The notes beneath the pieces were generated by a model that made no database searches, was not told where the DNA came from, and was given only the letters and a program-made list of their open reading frames with translations. Below, piece by piece: positions 44,695-54,769 of a stretch of DNA of 64,000 bases (the stretch's first letter is position 1; each line of letters opens with the position of its first letter). This DNA is from Pseudomonadota bacterium. Its GTDB lineage: Bacteria > Pseudomonadota > Gammaproteobacteria > Xanthomonadales > Wenzhouxiangellaceae. The stretch covers positions 3,207,530 to 3,271,529 of the forward strand of contig CP053448.1 in assembly GCA_013285445.1 (NCBI GenBank). The letters run 5' to 3'. The translations under genes and the position numbers were made by a program.

Positions 44695-46525
44695 CGTTGC
44701 CGCCTCGCCCAGAGGCTTCGAGTGCCACAGCCATGACATCAGCCGCCACCGGCGCGGCAACGCCGGCGCCACTGCCGCCATGCTCGACCACTGCCGTGAC
44801 CACCAGACGCGGCTCGTCTGCCGGCGCAAAGCCGGTAAACAGCGCATGATTGCGCAAAAACACGGGCAGCTCGTCCTGATCGCGCGCATCGACTGCATCG
44901 TCGATGTCCGGGCGCTCGAATACCTGCGCGGTACCGGTCTTGCCGGCCATGGGGGCAGACAGACGCGCGGCGACTGCCCGCGCGGTACCACTCGGACCGT
45001 GCACCACCGCCGTCAAGCCGGCATGCACCGCCTGCCAGTCATCCGGATCATGGCGCACCATCTGTGCCGGTTCAGCCCGTCCAACCAGCGTCGGCCGGGC
45101 GGTACGACCGCGGCCGGCCAGTGCGGCGGTGGCGTGCGCCAGCTGCAGCGGGGTAACAACGGTAAAACCCTGTCCGATTCCGGTAATCACCGTCTCTCCG
45201 GGAAACCAGGGCTGATCGAATCTCGCTCGCTTCCAGGTCCGGGTCGGCAAGATGCCGTCACTCTCGCCGGGCAGGTCCAGCCCGCTGCTGCGGCCAAAGC
45301 CGAACAGCGCCAGTTCACGGGCAATCCGGTCAATCCCCAGATCAACCGCCAGCCGGTAGAAATAGCCGTTGACCGACTCGGCCAGCGCGAGTTCGAGATC
45401 GACCCAGCCGTGGCCCTCCTCCTTCCAGTCGCGATACAGGCGCGCATGGCCAGGCAGTTGATAGCTGCCGCCGGAAAATACCTGTGTCTCGGGCGTAATC
45501 ACGCCGACCGCGAGACCGGCCAGGGCAATGAACGGCTTGATCGTCGAGCCAGGCTCATAGCCACCGGACAGAAAGCGATTGAACAGGGGTCGCCGCGGAT
45601 CGTCAAGCAGGCTGTCGTAGGCGGCCTGACTGATCCCGTGGACAAACAGATTGGGGTCGAATCCGGGCTTGCTGACCAGCGCCAGCACCTCGCCGCTGTC
45701 GACCGACACGACCACGACCGCGCCGGTGTAGTCACCGAGCGCACGGTAGGCGGCCCGCTGCACATCAAGGTCGATATTGATCGTCAGGTTCTCGCCGTGC
45801 CGGGGGTCGGTTCGCTCGAGCACTCGCACCACCCGTCCCTGTGCGTTGGTCTCGACGCGCTCGATGCCGGTCTCGCCATGCAGGCGGTCCTCGTAGCGGC
45901 GCTCGATGCCGGTCTTGCCCACATATCGGGTGGCACGGTAGCGGCTCGGGTCCAGGCGGGCCAGATCGTCCTGATCGATCCGGCCAACATAGCCGACGAC
46001 ATGAGACAGCAGCTCGCCATGGGGATAGTGGCGCATCAGGTATGGCTCGATATCCACGCCCGGCAAGCGGTGACGGTGGATTGCGATTCGCGCCACCTCA
46101 TCAGCACTCAGATTGCCCTTGAGCACAATCGGTTCGAAGCGGCGCGAGCGGCGCTCGTGGTAGAGAAAACGACGACGCTCGTCGTCGCTGACCGGCACCA
46201 GGCCGGCGACCGCCTGCAGCGTGTGCTCGAGCTGACCGGCCCGCTCCGGCACAATCACCAGCCGATAGGCCGGACGATTCTCGGCCAGCACCCGCCCTTG
46301 CCGGTCGAGTATCAATCCCCGATTGGGCGCCAGCGCCCGCAGGCTGATGCGGTTGTTCTCGGCGCGAGCGGCGTAGCGCTCGTGATCACCAAGCTGCAGG
46401 CTGCCGAAGCGCGCCAGAATCAGCAGCAGCACGACCAGCACGACGGCCACCAGCCAGCGCAGGCGGCTCATCACCAGCGTGCGCTGCTCACGCGGCGTGA
46501 TGATCGTGGCGGTATCCACTCTCAT
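44672..46525 (-). CDS. mrdA: Penicillin-binding protein 2 (elongasome transpeptidase)
   Basis: 617 residues. An N-terminal membrane anchor (WLVAVVLVVLLLILARFGSL) and pedestal domain (NNRISLRALAPNRGLILDR) lead to a transpeptidase domain with GSTIK (Ser327, Lys330), SVN at 384-386 and KTG at 529-531. A DxWK-type loop (YRDWKEEGHGWVDL) is typical of PBP2. It crosslinks lateral wall with RodA. The ATG overlaps the mreD stop (ATGA). Confidence 0.96.
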   Translation of the reverse strand: MRVDTATIITPREQRTLVMSRLRWLVAVVLVVLLLILARFGSLQLGDHERYAARAENNRISLRALAPNRGLILDRQGRVLAENRPAYRLVIVPERAGQLEHTLQAVAGLVPVSDDERRRFLYHERRSRRFEPIVLKGNLSADEVARIAIHRHRLPGVDIEPYLMRHYPHGELLSHVVGYVGRIDQDDLARLDPSRYRATRYVGKTGIERRYEDRLHGETGIERVETNAQGRVVRVLERTDPRHGENLTINIDLDVQRAAYRALGDYTGAVVVVSVDSGEVLALVSKPGFDPNLFVHGISQAAYDSLLDDPRRPLFNRFLSGGYEPGSTIKPFIALAGLAVGVITPETQVFSGGSYQLPGHARLYRDWKEEGHGWVDLELALAESVNGYFYRLAVDLGIDRIARELALFGFGRSSGLDLPGESDGILPTRTWKRARFDQPWFPGETVITGIGQGFTVVTPLQLAHATAALAGRGRTARPTLVGRAEPAQMVRHDPDDWQAVHAGLTAVVHGPSGTARAVAARLSAPMAGKTGTAQVFERPDIDDAVDARDQDELPVFLRNHALFTGFAPADEPRLVVTAVVEHGGSGAGVAAPVAADVMAVALEASGRGGNDADAGRE

Positions 46526-47019
46526 GTGCTGCCGGACTGTCGGCGATCGCGCAGCCGGATGCGATCGAGCAGCAGGAACAGCCAGGGCCATAGCAGCATG
46601 CCGATCACCGGCGCCAGCCACCATTCCCAGGATGGCCATTGATCACCCGACAGACCGATCACCCAGAGCTGAACGATGCGGTCGTTGAACAGCAGCGCCA
46701 TGACCGCCGCCGCCTGTTGCCAAGGGGGGAAAAACCGCAGGCGATTGCGGAAGTGCTCGACCAGGTAGCTGATGATCAGCAGACTCAGCGCATGCTGGCC
46801 AAGCAGGCTGGCGGTCATCAGATCCAGCAGCAGCCCGAGCCCGAAAGCCTGCCCGAGGGCGCGCAGACGCCCCGCTTCCAGGTTCCAGTAGATCAGCACC
46901 AGCGCCAGCCAGTATGGCCGCAGTTCCCCGACCCGCTCCGGCAGCGGTATGAGTGTCAACACCACCGCGACGAGCAGTGAAACCAGAAGCACCCGGTTGC
47001 CGTCGCCGCGCGCGCTCAT
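46522..47019 (-). CDS. mreD: Rod shape-determining protein MreD
   Basis: 165 residues, about five to six transmembrane helices, with the MreD features RPYWLALVLIYWNL and FGLGLLLDLMTASLLGQHALSLLIISYL. It is a membrane partner of MreC in the elongasome. It overlaps mreC and mrdA by four bases each, so translation across mreC-mreD-mrdA is likely coupled. Confidence 0.94.
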   Translation of the reverse strand: MSARGDGNRVLLVSLLVAVVLTLIPLPERVGELRPYWLALVLIYWNLEAGRLRALGQAFGLGLLLDLMTASLLGQHALSLLIISYLVEHFRNRLRFFPPWQQAAAVMALLFNDRIVQLWVIGLSGDQWPSWEWWLAPVIGMLLWPWLFLLLDRIRLRDRRQSGST

Positions 47020-47957
47020 GGCCCTTGGTCAGCGGCTGTCGCAGCGCCAGCCGGATCGGGACCGGCCGGCCCCGTTTCCGTTTCGGGCGTCGAGTCCTGC
47101 GGCATCACCACGAGCAGATGCCGCGCCCGATCCAGCCGTCCCAGCGGCTGCAGATCGGCCCGGGCAAAGGCCTCCCCCGGCGGTCGTTCGACGCGATCGA
47201 CCCGTGCAACCGGCAGCCCGGCCGGGAAGATGCCGCCAAGCCCCGAGGTCACGACCACGTCGTCGGGTTCGAGATCCACGTTCATCGGCAGATCGGTCAG
47301 CCGCAGCCGACCAACCCGGCCCGATCCGTAGGCCACGGTGCGCAATCCCGTTCGCCGCACCCGCACCGGCAGTGCATGGTCGGGATCGGATATCAGAATG
47401 ACCTGGGCGGCATGGCGCGCGACATCATCGATCTGACCGATCACCCCCTGACCGTCCATCACCGCCATGCCGGCGGCCAGACCGTCGCGCGAACCGCGAT
47501 TGATCAGCACGCGATGGGACCAGGGATTGAGATCGACGCTCATCAGTTCGGCAGCCTTGAACTGCAGCTCGACGCGCTCGGAGGCGTCAAGCAGGGCACG
47601 CAATTCGGCGTTTTCCCGGGCCAGCTCGTCGAGCAGCGCAAGCGCGGCCCGGCGCTGGCGCTGCTCCTGCTCGAGTGCGTCGATCTGGCGCAGCAGCGCA
47701 TCGCGCTCGCGCAACTCGTCGCCAAGGCGGCGCGCCAGCACAAACGGGGCATCGATGAGCATGAACGCCGGCTCGACGGCCAGCAATCCATATCGGTGGA
47801 GCCGGTCGACATAGCCGCCGCGAAAGTCAAGCGCCATCAGCACGATCGCAAGCAGGCCGTAAAACATCAGCCGGCCGACGCGGCCGGCGGTTTCGGCGTC
47901 GAAGCCAGGGGGCCAGGGGTGACCGGGAGAATTCACGGTACGGCGCACACCTGACAC
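47016..47957 (-). CDS. mreC: Rod shape-determining protein MreC
   Basis: 313 residues. A single membrane helix (LMFYGLLAIVLMALDF), a periplasmic coiled coil (about 75-120, LRERDALLRQIDALEQEQRQRRAALALLDELARENAELRALL) and a tandem beta-barrel head (RVLINRGSRDGLAAGMAVMDGQGVIGQI, VVTSGLGGIFPAGLPVARV). The start is one of three closely spaced GTG codons (47957, 47948, 47936). It begins a few bases after the mreB stop. Confidence 0.94.
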   Translation of the reverse strand: MSGVRRTVNSPGHPWPPGFDAETAGRVGRLMFYGLLAIVLMALDFRGGYVDRLHRYGLLAVEPAFMLIDAPFVLARRLGDELRERDALLRQIDALEQEQRQRRAALALLDELARENAELRALLDASERVELQFKAAELMSVDLNPWSHRVLINRGSRDGLAAGMAVMDGQGVIGQIDDVARHAAQVILISDPDHALPVRVRRTGLRTVAYGSGRVGRLRLTDLPMNVDLEPDDVVVTSGLGGIFPAGLPVARVDRVERPPGEAFARADLQPLGRLDRARHLLVVMPQDSTPETETGPAGPDPAGAATAADQGP

Positions 47958-47958
47958 G

Positions 47959-49044
<1,086 letters not shown>

Positions 49045-49046
49045 CT

Positions 49047-49075
49047 AATGTAGCAACGCTGAGGCAGTCCGGCAA
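49047..49075 (-). promoter_or_regulatory. Predicted sigma-70 promoter of the mreB cluster
   Basis: Minus strand: TTGCCG (49075-49070), 17-bp spacer, TACATT (49052-49047); four of six matches in each box. It lies about 42 bp before the mreB ATG. Confidence 0.5.
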
Positions 49076-49172
49076 CAGTTCCGGAACGCAAAATGCAAGA
49101 TCAAGGCTGCAGCGGCCGGTCGCTTCGCTACAATGGAACGCTGATCCGCACACATGACCCAAGGAAACCGCA

Positions 49173-50117
49173 ATGTCCGTACTCATCTGCGGCTCGCTGG
49201 CCTACGACAATATCATGGTCTTTCCGGAGCGCTTCAAGGATCACATCCTGCCCGACAAGACGCATATGATCAATGTCGCCTTTCTGGTGCCCGAGCTGCA
49301 CCGCAATTTCGGTGGCACTGCCGGCAATATCGCCTACAACCTCAAGAAGCTCGGCGGCAACCCCCTGCCGATGGCCACCGTGGGCCCGGACTTCGATGAC
49401 TACGCCCGCCACCTCGATCGGCTCGGCATCAATCAGGACCATGTGCGCGTGCTCGGTGAGCACTGGACCGCCCAGGCCTACATCACGACCGACCTGGACG
49501 ACAACCAGATCACGGCGTTTCATCCCGGCGCCATGAACGAGGCCCACTGCCAGACCATTCCCGACGATGCCGACATTGCCATCGGCATCGTGGCGCCCGA
49601 CGGCAAGCAGGCAATGGTCGATCACTCCGAGCAGTTTGCAGCCGCCGGCATTCCGCACATCTTCGACCCTGGTCAGGGCCTGCCGATGTTCAACGGTGAG
49701 GAGCTGCAGCGTTTCGTGGTCAATGCGGACTGGCTGGCGGTCAATTCATACGAGTGGGAGATGCTCAAGAAGAAGACCGGCTGGCGCCATGATGACATCA
49801 CCGCCCAGCTCGACGGTGGCCTGATCATCACGCATGGTGGCGCCGGGTCGGAATTGTGGACGGGCGACGGAAAGACCGATATTCCGGCGGTCAAGCCCAG
49901 GCAGATCGTCGATCCGACCGGCTGTGGCGACGCTTATCGGGCCGGCCTGCTGTTTGGTCTGGAGCGCGGCTGGGAGCCGGTCGATGCCTGTCGGCTCGGC
50001 GCCGTACTCGGCGCGCTCAAGATTGCCGAGTCTGGACCGCAGCACCATGATTTCACGGTCGATGAGGTTGCCGACACGTTCCGTTCGACTTTCGGGCGTG
50101 CATTACCTGCGGCCTGA
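49173..50117 (+). CDS. PfkB-family carbohydrate/nucleoside kinase
   Basis: 314 residues of the ribokinase fold. FGGTAGNIAYNLKKLGG near the N-terminus and DPTGCGDAYRAG near residue 248 (anion hole and catalytic Asp) are the two PfkB signatures. The ITTDLDDNQITAFHPGAM lid region resembles bacterial adenosine-kinase-like members, so adenosine or another nucleoside is a reasonable but unproven substrate. AAGGA precedes the ATG, and TACAAT at 49129-49134 could be its -10. It diverges from mreB over 167 bp. Confidence 0.88.
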   Translation: MSVLICGSLAYDNIMVFPERFKDHILPDKTHMINVAFLVPELHRNFGGTAGNIAYNLKKLGGNPLPMATVGPDFDDYARHLDRLGINQDHVRVLGEHWTAQAYITTDLDDNQITAFHPGAMNEAHCQTIPDDADIAIGIVAPDGKQAMVDHSEQFAAAGIPHIFDPGQGLPMFNGEELQRFVVNADWLAVNSYEWEMLKKKTGWRHDDITAQLDGGLIITHGGAGSELWTGDGKTDIPAVKPRQIVDPTGCGDAYRAGLLFGLERGWEPVDACRLGAVLGALKIAESGPQHHDFTVDEVADTFRSTFGRALPAA

Positions 50118-50142
50118 ATGTTCGCCCCTGCCGGCGACGGAC

Positions 50143-50790
50143 TTACTCCCCGGTCGAACCACCGGCCGGGGCAGAGGTCTGCAGCGCCGGACGTGAGCGC
50201 GGGGCGCGCTGGCTGAACTGGCCCAGCACCGGATCCACCTCGAATCGGTTGCGAAACAGCGGGGCTTCTTCGAGCACATGCAATTCGACCGGCACGCTCA
50301 GCTCTACCTGCTTGTCACCGGCGCCAAGCTCGATGATCAGGTCGAGACGATGGCGCGAGCGAACTTCCAGCGCTTCATGCGCGTGGAAGGTCAGTGTCAC
50401 CGGGCGGCGCGATCCGGCCGGAATGATCCCCGAGGGGGCGTCGATCACGAGCCAGGACGAAGACTGTCCCCCGGCCGTCGCCACCCCCAGGCGGTAAGCG
50501 AGCTCGCGCTCGCCACTGCCACCCAGCGACAGGGTCACGCGGGCGGTCTGCCCGTGTGGCACGGGAAGCGTGAGCTGCTCGATCTCGCGCCGGTCACAGA
50601 ACAGGCGCAGCGAGGCCGCGGGCGAATCGGCACCATCGAGCATCAGCGCACGAGTCGGCGGTTCGCCGGAGCCTGCCGCGAGCAGACAGCCGGCTGCCGC
50701 CGATTCGTCGGCGGCGGCTACAGGTCCGCCAGCAATCGCTGCGGCGATTGCCAGCCAGACCAGGTGCAGTCGCTTCGCTGTCTTGTGCAT
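50143..50790 (-). CDS. Secreted hypothetical protein
   Basis: 215 residues from ATG 50790. A signal peptide (RLHLVWLAIAAAIAGGPVAAA) is followed by a beta-rich domain with regular strands (ARVTLSLGGSGERELAYRLGV, SWLVIDAPSGIIPAGSRRPVTLTF, VELSVPVELHVLEE), suggesting an immunoglobulin- or chaperone-like fold in the periplasm. LFRNRFEVDP near the end resembles the LFSDRFAE end of the beta-helix protein at 61838. No family recognised. It converges on the PfkB gene with 25 bp between stops and diverges from the ECF sigma gene. Confidence 0.7.
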   Translation of the reverse strand: MHKTAKRLHLVWLAIAAAIAGGPVAAADESAAAGCLLAAGSGEPPTRALMLDGADSPAASLRLFCDRREIEQLTLPVPHGQTARVTLSLGGSGERELAYRLGVATAGGQSSSWLVIDAPSGIIPAGSRRPVTLTFHAHEALEVRSRHRLDLIIELGAGDKQVELSVPVELHVLEEAPLFRNRFEVDPVLGQFSQRAPRSRPALQTSAPAGGSTGE

Positions 50791-50943
50791 GGTCCCCGGA
50801 ATCACGTCCTTGCAATCGGCAAACAACAATTGCGGGCCGATTCGGTGTAGTTTAGGGCGAAACGCGCGCGATTTGAACCCTTGGCTGCCCCGCGCATCAC
50901 GGTGCACACTTGGCGGCAGCAGGCATCAGACCCGGATCAGGCC

Positions 50944-51513
50944 ATGAACCAGGATCACCCGGAGCGGATCAGCGAGTTCACCGAGCTGCTCAAGCGTCAC
51001 TCGCAGGGCGACACCGACAACCTCTATGCGCTGCTGCCGATGGTCTACGAGGAGCTGCGTGCGCTGGCCGGGCGTCAGCTTGCCAGAGAACGGCCCGACC
51101 ATACCCTCCAGGCCACTGCCCTGGTCAACGAGGCATATCTGCGCCTGGCCGAGAATTCCGACTTCAGCTGGGAAGATCGACGCCAGTTCCTGCTGATTGC
51201 CGCCACGGTGATGCGCCGGGTGCTGGTCGACTACGCCCGACGCCGCCACGCCACCAAGCGCCCCCAGGACCACCAGCGCATCGAGCTGGAAAGCGCCGAC
51301 CTCGGCGAGGGTTTCGGCTCGGATCTGATCGCGCTGGACCAGGTGCTCGAACAGCTCGCCGAAATCGACCAGCGCCAGGCGAGCATTGTCGAACTGCGCT
51401 ACTTCGCCGGACTGAGCATCGAGGACACCGCCCAGACCCTCGATATCTCCGAATCCTCCGTGGTGCGGGAGTGGCGCATGGCGCGCGCCTGGCTCGAGCG
51501 TCGCCTGCGCTGA
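50944..51513 (+). CDS. ECF-type RNA polymerase sigma factor (Sig-70_X6 subgroup)
   Basis: 189 residues. ITELLKRHSQGDTDNLYALLPMVYEELRALAGRQLARER-like region 2 start and the LQATALVNEAYLRL motif are typical of this subgroup. A central RRQFLLIAATVMRRVLVDYARRRHATKR follows, and region 4 is IVELRYFAGLSIEDTAQTLDISESSVVREWRMARAWL. No anti-sigma gene is adjacent; instead a Ser/Thr kinase gene converges 20 bp away, an arrangement common for this subgroup, suggesting phosphorylation-linked control. Start ATG 50944. Confidence 0.92.
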   Translation: MNQDHPERISEFTELLKRHSQGDTDNLYALLPMVYEELRALAGRQLARERPDHTLQATALVNEAYLRLAENSDFSWEDRRQFLLIAATVMRRVLVDYARRRHATKRPQDHQRIELESADLGEGFGSDLIALDQVLEQLAEIDQRQASIVELRYFAGLSIEDTAQTLDISESSVVREWRMARAWLERRLR

Positions 51514-51533
51514 TCACGGCGGCCACCCGGACC

Positions 51534-54002
51534 CTACTCGATGCCGTCCTCGGCCAGCTGGCGTTCGACCTCGGAGAGCTTGTCGGCGAGCGCTGCCGCC
51601 AGTTCGGGACGCTCGACGCGTTCGCCGCCGCGCACCAGCTCCAGCGCAGATCGATAGGTTTCGGCCGCTTCCCCGAGTCGACCCTGCAGGGTCAGCGCCC
51701 CCCCGAGAATATCCAGCGCCGATGCGCGGTAGACGGTTTCAACGCCGCCAAAGCGCTCGGCGCGCTGCTCGAGCCCGGCAAGCACTTCACGCACCAGCGC
51801 CTCGGCGCGTTCGGGCTGCGAGCGACGCAGGTAAAGCGCGGCCAGGTTGGCCACTGACAAGCGGTACAGGTAGTGATCCCGACCGGCAACCCGCTCGATC
51901 ATCTGCGCGGCGCGATCAAACGCGGCCAGGCTGGCCTCGTCCCGGCCGGCGCGCGAGAGCGCCACGCCGAAGTTGCCAATCGTGTTGGCCAGGCGCTGGC
52001 TGGGTCCGATCAGGCGCTCGTGATCGCGAATCAGTGCCTCGTAGGTATCGATCGCGGCTTCGGGATCAACCAGGGTCTGGGCCGTTGCGAAAACGTAGCG
52101 ACCGCGCAGACGACGCGGGTCATTGTCGTCGTAAAGCCGCTCCGCCAGCGATCGGGCGGCCGCGGCAACGCGCATGGCCGGCTCGGCTTCGCCCTGGACC
52201 ACGTAGGCTGCAACCAGCGCGGCGCGTGCCTCGAGCAGCAGCTCGCCTGAAGCACCCGGATCGGATTCGAGAGCGGTAATGATCGCGATGAGACCGGCCA
52301 CGGTGTCGTCGAGCGGCTGGTCGAGCACGTTGGCATGATTGCGCAGCTTGCGGATGCGCGCGCGCAGCACGTCTTCGTGCCGCGTCTGCGGTGAGGCCTC
52401 GAACAGCTCGATGGCCCGGCGGTCGGCTTCAATCGCCTCGGTCGCGCGTCCGGCCGAGTCCAGCGCGGCGGCAATCTCCGACTGGACCAGCGCCTGCTCG
52501 CCTGGCGGGATCCGGGGCGTCAGCATCTGCTGCGCCTGCTGCAGCAGCGGCAGCGCCTGCCCGCCCAGACCGAGCGCATTGTAGGCCCGGCCCAGCGCAA
52601 GATGAATCGAGCCTGTGCCGGCCGGGCTGCCCGAATCGCCGTCATTCAACCGGTTTCGGCCCAGGTCGAGAATTTCGCGCACGGTCACTTCGTTGCCGCG
52701 CGACGGCAGCGAGTCGGCGCCGGCAAACATCGAGTCCATAAACGCCGTGACCGCCTCGGCGCGATCCCGTTCCCAGGCAATTCGCCGCAGCTGGTTTTCA
52801 CGGTCGACCAGAAAAACCGCCAGCAGCAGACCCAGGGCAATCACTGCCGCCATCGCCCAGCGCTGTCGCCAGGCGAGGCGCCGAAAACGATAGACCAGCC
52901 CGCCGCCGCGCGCCAGCACCGGCCGATGCTCGACGAAGCGGCGAATATCGTCGGACAGCTCACGCACCGAGCCATAGCGCTGCTCCGGCCGAAGCGCCAT
53001 GGCCCTGAGCACAATGGCCTCGATATCGCGCGGGATTGCGCCCACCGCGCAGACGCCACCGAGCTGGCGCGGTGGCGGAAAACGGCCGGCACGAATGGCC
53101 GCCGGCAGCTCGCCGGCCTTTTCGACATGATCAAACGGCCGGACCCCGGTCATCAGCTGATACAGCACGGTGCCAAGCGAATAGACGTCGGTGGCGGTAC
53201 TCAGCCCGCGGCCCTCGACCTGCTCCGGACTGGCATGGGCCAGGGTCATGGCCTCGGCACACGCTGCAGTACCGCGCTCGCCGCCATCGCCGGCCTTGAG
53301 GAGACGGGCAATACCGAAATCGAGGAGCTTGGGCTCGCCCTCGGCAGTAACCAGAATATTGGCCGGCTTGATGTCTCGATGAATGACCATGTGCCGATGC
53401 GCATAGTCAACCGCCGAACACACCTTCTCGAACAGCTCAAGCCGCTGCTCCAGGGAGGCCGAATGTTCGTCGCACCAGCGATCGATCGGCAGGCCATCGA
53501 CGTACTCGGTGGCCATGAATGGCCGGCCCTCGGTGGTCAGGCCGCCGTCAATGAGATGCGCGATACAGGGATGATTGAGCGTCGACAGGATGCGGCGCTC
53601 GGTCGCAAAACGCTGCTTGAGCGCCTCGTCGGGCTGTTCGGTGAGCTGCAGCAGCTTGAACGCCACCCGCTGGCGCAAGTCGCCGTCGGCACGTTCAGCC
53701 AGGTAGACCACGCCGGTCCCACCCGCGCCGAGCCGTTGCTGCAGGCGGTAGTCGCGCGGCAGCGGCGCCTGCAGCGAAACCTCGCTGAGCACCTCGCGCG
53801 TGGCGGCCTGAAAACGCTCCGGTGAATCGTCGGCCGTGTCATCTTCAGCAGCCTCGATCAGCCATCGCACTTCTTCGGCAAGCGCCGGCCGACCGGCACA
53901 GGCCTGTTCGACAAACGCCTCGCGCGCACGGCCGGTGCAATCCAGCGCCGCGTTGGCAATGGCCTTGGCGCGCTGGTAGTCGTCCTTCGACTGCTTCAAC
54001 AA
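51534..54002 (-). CDS. Membrane Ser/Thr protein kinase with TPR-rich sensor
   Basis: 822 residues. An N-terminal helical segment precedes a Hanks kinase domain (about 85-355): GAGGTGVVYLAE, invariant Lys116 in VAFK, HRDIKPAN (Asp210), DFG at 228-230, and HASPEQ. One transmembrane helix at about 382-399 is followed by a long alpha-helical periplasmic TPR-like region to residue 822 (HLALGRAYNALGLGGQALPLLQQA and similar). Together with the converging ECF gene it probably forms a signalling module. The signal sensed is unknown. Confidence 0.92.
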   Translation of the reverse strand: MLKQSKDDYQRAKAIANAALDCTGRAREAFVEQACAGRPALAEEVRWLIEAAEDDTADDSPERFQAATREVLSEVSLQAPLPRDYRLQQRLGAGGTGVVYLAERADGDLRQRVAFKLLQLTEQPDEALKQRFATERRILSTLNHPCIAHLIDGGLTTEGRPFMATEYVDGLPIDRWCDEHSASLEQRLELFEKVCSAVDYAHRHMVIHRDIKPANILVTAEGEPKLLDFGIARLLKAGDGGERGTAACAEAMTLAHASPEQVEGRGLSTATDVYSLGTVLYQLMTGVRPFDHVEKAGELPAAIRAGRFPPPRQLGGVCAVGAIPRDIEAIVLRAMALRPEQRYGSVRELSDDIRRFVEHRPVLARGGGLVYRFRRLAWRQRWAMAAVIALGLLLAVFLVDRENQLRRIAWERDRAEAVTAFMDSMFAGADSLPSRGNEVTVREILDLGRNRLNDGDSGSPAGTGSIHLALGRAYNALGLGGQALPLLQQAQQMLTPRIPPGEQALVQSEIAAALDSAGRATEAIEADRRAIELFEASPQTRHEDVLRARIRKLRNHANVLDQPLDDTVAGLIAIITALESDPGASGELLLEARAALVAAYVVQGEAEPAMRVAAAARSLAERLYDDNDPRRLRGRYVFATAQTLVDPEAAIDTYEALIRDHERLIGPSQRLANTIGNFGVALSRAGRDEASLAAFDRAAQMIERVAGRDHYLYRLSVANLAALYLRRSQPERAEALVREVLAGLEQRAERFGGVETVYRASALDILGGALTLQGRLGEAAETYRSALELVRGGERVERPELAAALADKLSEVERQLAEDGIE

Positions 54003-54127
54003 GCGACTCCGAATTGCGGCATCGCGCGCGACGATGACCGCTGCAATTCCATCAGGCCCATGTTACCTCACCGGGTTCACGACGCCGCCTTCCGGAGCCA
54101 CCATCCGGCGTCGCTGGCCGGCGGTGA

Positions 54128-54151
54128 CCGGGAGCACGCGGGGTGCTCCCG
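54128..54151 (-). terminator. Strong GC hairpin, probable terminator
   Basis: CGGGAGCAC and GTGCTCCCG arms around a short GCGGG loop, 20 bp downstream of the stop of the 54171 gene. There is no T run, so it may be a factor-assisted terminator or a stabilising hairpin. The rest of the 168-bp gap 54003-54170 shows nothing. Confidence 0.55.
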
Positions 54152-54170
54152 GCCCGGCCTTCATGCAGGT

Positions 54171-54665
54171 TCAGGCAAAGTGGAACAACCTGAACACCCG
54201 CCGCAAGGTGGCGGCGAGAAAACCGGGAAGTTCGGCGGCATCGAAGGTCTCGTCGTTAAAGACGACGACACCGCTGAGCTGCGGACCCTCGCCGCCCCGA
54301 AAGATGGTGACGCCCTGAAGCAGCAGGGTACCGGATTCATCGCCTTCCGGCCCCGTGATCGTCAGGCTGCCGTCGAAGGTCGACTGGATCGATTCAGCGC
54401 TTCGGATGCGCGTTCGAACGACCTCACCATCGATGGTCAGACCCTCTGGATTGGGGCGGAACCCGATGAAATCGCCCGTCGTGATGACGTTGGACCCGGC
54501 GGGCTCGTGGCTGGCAGAAGTGATCAGCCTGAGCGTGCCACCGGCCTCGTCGCTGACCACGACATCGGCCTCGACCGACAGACCGGCATGGACAGCAGGC
54601 GGCGTCAGGGCGGCCATTGCGGCCAGGATCAGGGTACAGAAGAACAGTCTTGAATGGACTGGCAT
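54171..54665 (-). CDS. Secreted hypothetical protein
   Basis: 164 residues with signal peptide (FFCTLILAAMAALTPPAVHA). The mature part alternates beta strands (SVEADVVVSDEAGGTLRLITS, LTITGPEGDESGTLLLQGV) and ends in a basic-aromatic tail LRRVFRLFHFA. No family or catalytic motif recognised. Flanked by a hairpin on the 3' side and about 100 bp of DNA without a recognised feature before the DUF3106 gene. Confidence 0.65.
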   Translation of the reverse strand: MPVHSRLFFCTLILAAMAALTPPAVHAGLSVEADVVVSDEAGGTLRLITSASHEPAGSNVITTGDFIGFRPNPEGLTIDGEVVRTRIRSAESIQSTFDGSLTITGPEGDESGTLLLQGVTIFRGGEGPQLSGVVVFNDETFDAAELPGFLAATLRRVFRLFHFA

Positions 54666-54769
54666 GAATGGATCTCCTTAGATATGGGCTTGATAGTCAA
54701 GTCACCTGTCGGGTGACACCCCCATTCAACGCTCGAGGCCAGGATCGGTTGACGCCGATCGATGGTCGG

